Of a stretch of 64,000 bases of DNA, positions 57,735-64,000 are shown piece after piece; position 1 is the stretch's first letter; each line of letters starts with the position of its first letter. The notes under the pieces were generated by a model. It worked only from the letters and a program-made list of their open reading frames with translations, made no database searches and was not told the DNA's origin. The stretch comes from Bog-366 sp963722555 (GTDB lineage: Bacteria > Acidobacteriota > Terriglobia > UBA7540), in the NCBI GenBank assembly GCA_963722555.1, contig CAVRNQ010000007.1:620001-684000 (forward strand), in the 5' to 3' direction. The position numbers were made by a program, and so were the translations under genes.

Positions 57735-58622
57735 ATGGATCTCGGTGCCCATAACGTGCTCGGCCTGCTGCGGGGACTCAGCGCCAATCCCCAGGACGCC
57801 ACCGCGACCCTGAAACTGTTTGAAGCCACCGCGGCCGGCTTGGAACAAGACACCCGGGCGATGAGCGCGAACACGGTGGCAGCTCAACAAGCCGCCAAGG
57901 TTCATCAGGAAGCTACCGCCGCTCTGCGGCTTTTTGATCAGGAAGTCACGGCGTTCTCGCCCAAGGTCCGCACCCTCACCACGGACCTTGCCCATTCGCA
58001 GCTCCAAAGCCATCTCGCCGTGGTGCCGGTCAAGCAGATGCAAGAAGCCTTCCGCGCGCTCGGGCCGGAACTCTCGACCGCCACAGCGCAGACTGAGCAG
58101 CATGCGAACGCCGTGCAGCGCGCGGCGCTCGCCCTGCGGACGCAGACGTCGGCGGGCATCGAGCTCGCCAGCAAAGGGCTGGTGGGATTGATCGCCGGCC
58201 GGAAAGCTCAGGCGGGCATGGAAGCCGTCTGGGAAACGGCGCGCGGCATCGCGCTGCTCGCGGAGGGAACCTGGCCGCCCAACCCCGCCGCCATCGTCGC
58301 CGCGGGCCTGCACTTTGAAGCGGCGGCGCAATACGCGCTCCTGGCCGGCACAGGAAGTCGCCCGCACAGCGCCGGCGCGGGGGGCGGGGCATACGAGCGC
58401 GGGGGTGGCTACGGGGCCGGCGAATCATCCTACGGGCCGGCGGCGCAAACCCTGGCGCCGGGCGCCGCAGCGGCGTCCGCGCGCTTTGGCAGCGGCGTCG
58501 TGATCATCCGCGGCACGCAGGCCTTTGAGGAATATGTGGCGGGTGCGGTCAACGGCGCGGTGGCGCGGGGCGTGACCGTCACGGCGACGCAGTCGCAGCG
58601 CGGCGCACCGGTAGGACACTGA
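57735..58622 (+). CDS. Short tail tape-measure-like protein
   Basis: Start 57735 (MDLGAHNVLGLLRGLSANPQ) follows GGAG. The 295-aa protein is mostly helical with long heptad-like stretches (residues 20-140). A hydrophobic segment follows (GIELASKGLVGLIAGRKA, ARGIALLAEGTWPPNPAAIV), then a Gly-rich tail. Its position after the chaperone pair fits the tape measure protein, which sets tail length. It is much shorter than usual (600-2000 aa), implying a stubby tail or a second component. Confidence 0.6.
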   Translation: MDLGAHNVLGLLRGLSANPQDATATLKLFEATAAGLEQDTRAMSANTVAAQQAAKVHQEATAALRLFDQEVTAFSPKVRTLTTDLAHSQLQSHLAVVPVKQMQEAFRALGPELSTATAQTEQHANAVQRAALALRTQTSAGIELASKGLVGLIAGRKAQAGMEAVWETARGIALLAEGTWPPNPAAIVAAGLHFEAAAQYALLAGTGSRPHSAGAGGGAYERGGGYGAGESSYGPAAQTLAPGAAAASARFGSGVVIIRGTQAFEEYVAGAVNGAVARGVTVTATQSQRGAPVGH

Positions 58623-58626
58623 GGAA

Positions 58627-58694
58627 GCCGATAGCTGACAGCTAACAGTCGACAGTCAGAAACTGTGAGCTGTGGGCTGTCGGCTGTGAGTTGA
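58627..58694. repeat. Quasi-palindromic element ATAGCTGACAGC / GAGCTGTGGGCTGT
   Basis: Iterated GATAGCTGACAGCTAACAGT opposes ACTGTGAGCTGTGGGCTGTC. It fills the junction between the tape-measure-like and next tail gene. Same family as 54236. Confidence 0.7.
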
Positions 58695-58700
58695 GAAACC

Positions 58701-59084
58701 ATGTCCAATCCAGCCCTTGCATATCCGGCGAGCGGTGGCACGATCACCCTCAATTTTCAGCGGCCGCCGCGGCGTGTGCCCGCCTATTCGCAGCAAGCTG
58801 TCCGCCACGACAATGTGGCTTCGAGCGGCGTCCGCGAGTCGGTGGTCGAACGCCTCGACAACTTTCTGGATCTCGACCTGGAGTGGGTCGCGATCGGCTC
58901 CGACGTGCAGGCCTGGGCGCAGTTTATGGTCTATGCCCTGCAAGGCGGGGTCTTCTCTTATTATCCAGATAGTTCACAGCCCACGTTCACCAATTACTGG
59001 TTGGAAGACACTGACTGGACGGCGGCCTACAAGGCGCCCGGACAGTACTCTTTCCACCTGAAGTTTCGGCAGGTGGTGACATGA
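58701..59084 (+). CDS. Tail component, 127 aa
   Basis: The protein has LNFQRPPRRVPAYSQQAVRH, then RLDNFLDLDLEWVAIGSDVQ and a beta-rich end (APGQYSFHLKFRQVVT). This resembles small distal-tail-type proteins between tape measure and tip genes. The ribosome-binding site is weak and the repeat abuts the start. Role inferred from position. Confidence 0.5.
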   Translation: MSNPALAYPASGGTITLNFQRPPRRVPAYSQQAVRHDNVASSGVRESVVERLDNFLDLDLEWVAIGSDVQAWAQFMVYALQGGVFSYYPDSSQPTFTNYWLEDTDWTAAYKAPGQYSFHLKFRQVVT

Positions 59085-59085
59085 G

Positions 59086-59168
59086 CGGGACTCGGGATTC
59101 GGGGTTAGGGATTCGGCAAAAACCCGAGCCCCTAAACCCGAGTCCCGAATCCCGAATCCCGAGTCCCT
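59086..59168. repeat. Quasi-palindromic element GGGACTCGGGATTCGGGG / AGTCCCGAATCCCGAATCCC
   Basis: Left arm GGGACTCGGGATTCGGGGTT opposes right arm ACCCGAGTCCCGAATCCCGA. It starts at the previous stop codon and its last base precedes the next ATG (59169), so it is the entire junction. Confidence 0.8.
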
Positions 59169-59351
59169 ATGATTCAAGGCAACCAAACCTGGCAGCAAGG
59201 TCTGAACGCGCCACAAAAACAGGCTCTCTATGTTCTGCAGATCCCGCAATTCGGAATCGTCCTCGCCAGCTTCACGCCCACGCAGATTCTGGAACTCTCT
59301 CAATCCGGCTGGGGCCAGACGCTGTGGGGAATTGCCGGATGGGGAACGTAG
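59169..59351 (+). CDS. Small tail protein, 60 aa
   Basis: The peptide MIQGNQTWQQGLNAPQKQAL continues YVLQIPQFGIVLASFTPTQI and ends in WGQTLWGIAGWGT. No family is recognised and no Shine-Dalgarno is visible outside the repeat. Compact spacing between tail genes favours a real gene. Confidence 0.45.
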   Translation: MIQGNQTWQQGLNAPQKQALYVLQIPQFGIVLASFTPTQILELSQSGWGQTLWGIAGWGT

Positions 59352-59410
59352 AAAGAATTGGTGATTGAGCGATTGAGTGATCGGGTGATTGAAAATCACA
59401 AATCACCAAT
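59352..59410. repeat. Iterated GGTGATTGAGCGATTGAGTGATC / AATCACAAATCACC
   Basis: TTGGTGATTGAGCGATTGAG and GAAAATCACAAATCACCAAT form imperfect arms in the junction before the tip gene. It is related to the GATCGGGT family. Confidence 0.6.
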
Positions 59411-59425
59411 GTTCCGAAGGAACCG

Positions 59426-62400
59426 ATGCCCACTGTATCTCAATACTGGCCCGGGAACTTCTGGCAAGCGATGAATCAGTCGCTCGCCTGGCTCTACGGG
59501 CGGCAGTCGGGGCCGGCGGGCAACTGGCTCGCGAATGCGCTATTAACGCAGGGCGCCACGGGCATGATGATAACCCGGGAGCCCGATTCCGGCCTCGTCG
59601 AGTGCGGCCTTAGTTCGCTCCTCAACTTCCTGACGGGTTTGACCGTAAGCGGCGCGCAAGAGTCCCCCCTCGCCATGTCGCCCATCGAATCGATTGTCGC
59701 GACGCTGCCCCCGGGCCTCTTGCCCGACAATCAGCTTGGCCCCGATGGCTACCCGGTGAATGAATCCGGTGTGGCCCTTGCCTGGGGCAACCTGCTGGTG
59801 AATGGATACGTCGTCACCGCGGCCATGCAGCAGTCGACCAACACGCAGCTCTATAACGCCAACGCCAACCAGATCACGCCGGGGCCGCCGCAGACGCCCG
59901 GCGTCATTGCCAAGTGGATCCACAACACTTTTTATCCCTTTGGCGCGCTGATCGTTGACTCGCATGATAACACCCAGATCGCGCTCTACAATGGCGTCAC
60001 GGCGAGTACGGACAACCCGCCCAACTGGCCGACGCAGCTTGGCGCTCTTACCGGAGACAACACCCAATGCTGGAAGCTTGTCGCGCTCGGGTACGAGAAC
60101 GTCGGGTGGGTGGCGACGGGCTTCGTGTTCAACCTGCTTCATGCCCTCAACTATTACAGGGTTGATCAGTTTGTGCATAGTGATAGTTGGTATTACCAGG
60201 GAAGTTCCAGCCTGCAGGCCACTGCTCCGGGCGGAAACGCCATTCCCAACGCCGCCACCTGGAGCCTGGCGAGTGTGCACCCCGGCCTGCTGTTCGCCGC
60301 GCTTTACCCGGCCAGCGTTCCACCGCCGGCCAGCGGCTGGTACGGGGCGGCGATCCCGCCCGGTTGGGTGGCGCACACCAACCTGGGCGTTTGCCAAATG
60401 GCCGGACCGAACCAGCTCGGCGGCAAGCTGAGCGATTACAAGGCGCAAATCTACGTCAAGACCGACATCGAATACCTCGAGGAAGACAGCATCCCCATCA
60501 TCGTGCAAAGCGATGGATTCCACGCGCGGGCCGGGTCGAGCGTAATTCCGGCGTCCGGCACGGCCGTGGTGCACATTCTCTATAACGATCCCGTCGCCGG
60601 CTGGACCGAGTTGTACGAATCGCTCGAATCCGAACTGGCCTATCAGGACCTGCCTCGCTCTTTCGATATTCCCATCAGCGACCCGCTTTTCGTTTCGAAC
60701 CCCGCTGCGAGTAATATCCCCACCATCCAGAATCGGAGCTACATCTACGATTGCGCCCTGGCCATCCTTGCTTACAGCGGTGCGGGGAATCTTACTGCTG
60801 CGATGAAAGTGGTTAAGCAACTGAACACGTTTCTCGCCTCGCCTGGCTACATGGCCGCGAGCGTGCTCGAAAACGCCGAAGACCGCTCGACGGCGCGGTG
60901 GTCCGCAAGCGGCAGCGGCGCCACAATCTCCAACGTGGCGGCCAACTCCGTATCACCCCAGGAGCCGCCTTACGGTGCCGGCCAGATTCTCCATTTCCAC
61001 GCCGGTTCGCCCAACAGCGTCTTCACGTATGGCGGCAGCGGCTTCCCCGACACGGCAAGTACTCAAATGAGCTTCGAGCACCTGGAGGCAGCGGCGGCGG
61101 GTTTCGTCATCGACATCAGCCTCGCGACAACGCAAGGGCTGGTCACCGATGTTCAGGTCAGCAGTGGCGCTGCGGCCCCGGCCACACTCGCGGGCACAGT
61201 GATCACTCTGCCGATCGATCCGGGCTCGGGCGTCTGGCGCACCACGCTGGTCAATCTGCCGGCGCTGATCTCTTCGCTCGTCTCCGACACACTGGTCGCA
61301 ATCACCGGCTTCAAGCTCACCCTCACCGCGGCAGGGACCGACCTCTATTTCGACAACTTCAGCTTGGGCGCCTTGCAACCCGCGAACTCGCTGAGCTTCA
61401 GCTACGACACTTACAACGGGCAGGTTGACCAGCCGTACATTCGCGCCGGCGCGATGGCTTGGGTGGTGTACGCCTACTGCGTTTACATGCAGATCGCACA
61501 GGACTACAGTTCGATTTTCCAGTTACAGGGCATGATCAATTTCCTGCTCACCTTGCAGTCGAGCGCCGGTGACCTCACGAGCGGCTTGTTCTACCTGGGC
61601 TACGGCAGGTACCAGGATCCCGGCTACCAGTATCTTCCGGGCTTGCAGCCGGCCGTCTCGACGGAACACCAGGTGGATTTGTGGTTTGCCTTCCGGCGCG
61701 CGGCCAATGTGCTTTCCGCAGCCGCAACCTTTCTTGTCAAAACCAATCAGATCACTCCGGCCCAGGCCAGTTCACTCAATTCCACGGCCCTCACGGTCAA
61801 CTCTGCCGCTGCGACAATCTGGACGAACCTGCTGGCGAATCTTTACATCGCGCCGGCGGGCCCGACGCCGGGACATTTTGCGCAGGGCGCCACCGGAAAC
61901 ATCTTGGACACCAGTCAGGCGCTCGATGCCTCCGGCCACTGGGCCGCGTTGCTGGCTCACGCCAACGGGCGCGACGACATCGCCTTGCAGTGCGCAGAAT
62001 TCGCCTACGAGAACTTCCTGCTGACGGACCGGACCGTCGTGCTATCAAGCCAGGCCAACTCCTTCAATGCGACCTACCAAGTCACGACGCCATTCAGCGG
62101 CATGAAGCCTTACAACGATTCGCCGGGTGGCTATTCCGGCTCGCCGCAGAGCGTTTCGCAGGAGGCTTCGTGGGGCATGATCCTGATGCTCCTCGACCTC
62201 TACAACATCCCGGGCCTGGCTAGTTTCTTTACTGGACTCGGCACCAGTCTCGATGCGGTGCTGGGGGCGCTGGCGAGCGGGCAATTCGCGATTCTGCAGG
62301 CAACGGGTAACGGCTCGCTGCTGGCTTATTCGCTCGCCGCACGCAGCCTGCCTTACGAGTTCGAAGTGTGGCCGGCGCTCGCGCCCACCGCCTGGATGTG

Positions 62401-63940
62401 GTTGGTTGCGACCAACCCGAGCTTGCTGCTCACCGTGGCGGGACTCCCCCAGTTACTGCCGTACATGTATATCCCGGCTGGAGCAGAACAGTCCATCGAC
62501 GACAAGAACGGCTCGAGCTCCATCGGCCAGATGGAAATCCGCTGCATCGATCCCGGCGGCTTGCTCCACACCCTGGCCGCGCAGGAACAGCTTATCGGCC
62601 AGATCGCCACCTTCAGCATGGGCTTCCCAGGCACGGCCCTGGGAGACTTCGTGCCGATGCATGTGGTGCAAATATCCGAAGTCGGATTCGACGCCGACGG
62701 CCGCGTCATCATCAAGGCGGGCGATCTCAAACGCTTCGCGCAAGGCGCTTTCCTCTGGGCCAACGGAGGCCCCAATGAATTTCTGCCGGGACAGCAGAAC
62801 ACTTGGCAGCCCAACGGCGCGCAGTGGCTGGCCAACGCCTTTCCGGTTTCCAATGACAATCCCCGTTGGATCAGCGGCAATCCACTGGACATCTTCCTGG
62901 CGGCTATGCAGAACGAGTTGGGCGTGGGCCAGGACCAGGCCTTGAGCCCTGTCGTCGAAGTCAGTCTGTCTGCGCAGGCAGGGGGCACGAGCGAACTGAG
63001 GGCGGCCGTGAACCCTTTCTGGGCGAAGTACCTGCCCGGCGGCCTCGGGGCGGACTTCGCGCCCCAGCCGGCAACCGGCAACCAGGCCACGCTGATCAAT
63101 CCGAATCCGTATCTCGATGTGCCCGGCATAACGGCCCTCCGCGACGGGATGTTTTCGGGCGATTGGTTCGAATTCAAAATCACCTCGCCGCAGCAAGCCC
63201 GTAGTTGGCTGGAAGATCAGATCCTGAAGCCGCTCGGCCTGGTGATGGTGGTGGCCTCTGCGGGGCAGCTCACCTTGAAACCCATGAAGAATCCCGTCAA
63301 TCAGGCGGCAGGGTTCGCCTTTACGCAACGTAACATCGTGGGCATCCCGCAGGTCTCGCAGGCGCCTATTGTCAATGCCCTGGCGTACCGGCTCGATGTG
63401 GACGACCACACGACCAACACCAGCGCGCGGACCTACAACCGCACCGTCACCATGCTGCAGCAGGCGAGCTATAACCTCTTCCGCTACCTCTACAACCACC
63501 AAGTGGAAGCCACGGGCCTGCGCACGGCGCGCGGCGGGGCCCTCCGCGCCTTCCTGCTCGGCGACCAACTCTTCCGGCGCTACGGCTTCGCCACGCCGGT
63601 TTATCAAATTGTGACGCACCTGGCGGCGCTCCAGCCCGAGCTCAAGGACTGGGTTTCCCTGACGCACGCCCAAGTGCCCGATTACATTGGCGGTGGCCGA
63701 GGCGTGCAAAACGTGCCCTGCGAAGTCATCGGGCGTTCGCCCGATTATGCCAACGCGCAGGTGAGCTTCACGCTCCTGGACATGCGGCGCGCCAGCACGA
63801 CGACGCCCTACGAGGTCGCCCCCCAAGCAGCGTGGATTCCACCCTATTCTCAGGCGACCCAGGACCAGCAGCAGACGTATTTCTTCATCTCGCCGTCTGC
63901 CCAAGGTGTGGCGACGGAGGCACTGAGTACGATTTTTTGA
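59426..63940 (+). CDS. Giant tail-tip protein with glycosidase-like domain, 1504 aa
   Basis: AAGGA lies upstream of the ATG. Residues about 1-500 contain helical-barrel-like motifs (NLLVNGYVVTAAMQQSTNTQ, YENVGWVATGFVFNLLHALN). Residues about 515-655 are a beta-sandwich. At 655-960 the alpha/alpha-toroid pattern continues (YIRAGAMAWVVYAYCVYMQI, STEHQVDLWFAFRRAANVLS) with EASWGMILMLLDLYNIPG, as in six-hairpin glycosidases. The C-terminal 500 residues resemble tip/hub proteins (PPYSQATQDQQQTYFFISPS; LGDQLFRRYGFATPVYQIV). A tail-tip hub carrying a sugar-processing domain for adsorption is inferred. Confidence 0.65.
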   Translation: MPTVSQYWPGNFWQAMNQSLAWLYGRQSGPAGNWLANALLTQGATGMMITREPDSGLVECGLSSLLNFLTGLTVSGAQESPLAMSPIESIVATLPPGLLPDNQLGPDGYPVNESGVALAWGNLLVNGYVVTAAMQQSTNTQLYNANANQITPGPPQTPGVIAKWIHNTFYPFGALIVDSHDNTQIALYNGVTASTDNPPNWPTQLGALTGDNTQCWKLVALGYENVGWVATGFVFNLLHALNYYRVDQFVHSDSWYYQGSSSLQATAPGGNAIPNAATWSLASVHPGLLFAALYPASVPPPASGWYGAAIPPGWVAHTNLGVCQMAGPNQLGGKLSDYKAQIYVKTDIEYLEEDSIPIIVQSDGFHARAGSSVIPASGTAVVHILYNDPVAGWTELYESLESELAYQDLPRSFDIPISDPLFVSNPAASNIPTIQNRSYIYDCALAILAYSGAGNLTAAMKVVKQLNTFLASPGYMAASVLENAEDRSTARWSASGSGATISNVAANSVSPQEPPYGAGQILHFHAGSPNSVFTYGGSGFPDTASTQMSFEHLEAAAAGFVIDISLATTQGLVTDVQVSSGAAAPATLAGTVITLPIDPGSGVWRTTLVNLPALISSLVSDTLVAITGFKLTLTAAGTDLYFDNFSLGALQPANSLSFSYDTYNGQVDQPYIRAGAMAWVVYAYCVYMQIAQDYSSIFQLQGMINFLLTLQSSAGDLTSGLFYLGYGRYQDPGYQYLPGLQPAVSTEHQVDLWFAFRRAANVLSAAATFLVKTNQITPAQASSLNSTALTVNSAAATIWTNLLANLYIAPAGPTPGHFAQGATGNILDTSQALDASGHWAALLAHANGRDDIALQCAEFAYENFLLTDRTVVLSSQANSFNATYQVTTPFSGMKPYNDSPGGYSGSPQSVSQEASWGMILMLLDLYNIPGLASFFTGLGTSLDAVLGALASGQFAILQATGNGSLLAYSLAARSLPYEFEVWPALAPTAWMWLVATNPSLLLTVAGLPQLLPYMYIPAGAEQSIDDKNGSSSIGQMEIRCIDPGGLLHTLAAQEQLIGQIATFSMGFPGTALGDFVPMHVVQISEVGFDADGRVIIKAGDLKRFAQGAFLWANGGPNEFLPGQQNTWQPNGAQWLANAFPVSNDNPRWISGNPLDIFLAAMQNELGVGQDQALSPVVEVSLSAQAGGTSELRAAVNPFWAKYLPGGLGADFAPQPATGNQATLINPNPYLDVPGITALRDGMFSGDWFEFKITSPQQARSWLEDQILKPLGLVMVVASAGQLTLKPMKNPVNQAAGFAFTQRNIVGIPQVSQAPIVNALAYRLDVDDHTTNTSARTYNRTVTMLQQASYNLFRYLYNHQVEATGLRTARGGALRAFLLGDQLFRRYGFATPVYQIVTHLAALQPELKDWVSLTHAQVPDYIGGGRGVQNVPCEVIGRSPDYANAQVSFTLLDMRRASTTTPYEVAPQAAWIPPYSQATQDQQQTYFFISPSAQGVATEALSTIF

Positions 63941-63949
63941 AAGGAAGCT

Positions 63950-64000
63950 GTCAGCTATCAGTTCTCAGCTTTCAGCTAGAGCTGACTGCTGATAGCTGAT
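63950..64000. repeat. Iterated AGCTGTCAGCTATCAGTTCTCAGC words at the window end
   Basis: AGCTGTCAGCTATCAGTTCT opposes AGCTGACTGCTGATAGCTGA. Same family as 54236 and 58627. It starts 9 bp after the tip gene stop and runs to the end of the window. Confidence 0.7.

Noticed and set aside
62453..63904. Minus-strand ORF of 483 codons
   Set aside because: Antisense shadow of the tail-tip gene.
40234..64000. Word-repeat elements as a CRISPR array
   Set aside because: Units are imperfect and 8-12 bp long, spacers are absent, arms are inverted and no cas genes are present.

Overview
This is a GC-rich window (roughly 57-60% by eye) that I read as a soil Acidobacteriota chromosome carrying mobile DNA. 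The assignment is an inference from gene style: tandem DUF4832-type secreted proteins, a Tat-exported sugar-isomerase-like protein, a secreted SGNH esterase, acidobacterial-type HTH regulators, and many dispersed hairpin repeats. No rRNA or other marker gene is present.

Layout. (1) 0.2-12.2 kb: host-like genes, mostly on the minus strand. They include a large secreted carbohydrate-active-like protein, an exported nitrilase-family hydrolase, small secreted and membrane proteins, a TPR protein with a divergent XRE regulator, and an SGNH esterase. (2) 12.4-15.3 kb: an orphan phage small terminase with an HTH partner, two very small membrane proteins, a secreted HNH-like protein and a DUF2461 remnant. 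(3) 15.4-20.2 kb: a minus-strand set of a Tat-exported isomerase-like protein and two tandem DUF4832-type paralogues. (4) 20.2-22.8 kb: debris, including an IS1-type transposase tail. (5) 22.8-27.1 kb: a compact integrated element with a zinc-ribbon protein, a gene II/X-type replication protein, an AlpA/Xis-like protein, a zinc-finger protein and a tyrosine integrase. The integrase gene runs 54 bp into the antisense of tRNA-Val(GAC). (6) 27.1-64 kb: a gene-poor stretch, regulators (XRE, RHH, a stand-alone CheY-like receiver), then a long plus-strand prophage running off the right edge.

The prophage has a Mu-type head gene order: lysis, gp25/26/27-like genes, large terminase, DUF935 portal, protease with internal scaffold, decoration protein, major capsid, and a DUF1320-like protein. 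Its tail looks non-contractile: tube, frameshifted chaperone, short tape measure, and a giant tip protein. No sheath and no MuA/MuB are visible, so it resembles Mu-like siphophages with the transposition genes absent from this window. Cargo includes an IS4-family insertion, a trypsin-like lipoprotein gene on the opposite strand, and a block of three exported proteins between portal and protease where Mu carries its head-morphogenesis gene.

Two signals stand out. First, two 100% identical 292-bp MITE-like elements (24251-24542 and 32585-32876) have terminal inverted repeats and their own target duplications. Each puts the same end, which carries a ribosome-binding site plus ATG, against the start codon of a downstream gene. 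Second, the prophage is full of quasi-palindromic elements whose arms are built from short iterated words. They come in at least eight sequence families, sit at most late-gene junctions, and have also entered terL, portal, protease, tail-chaperone and endolysin genes while keeping them open.
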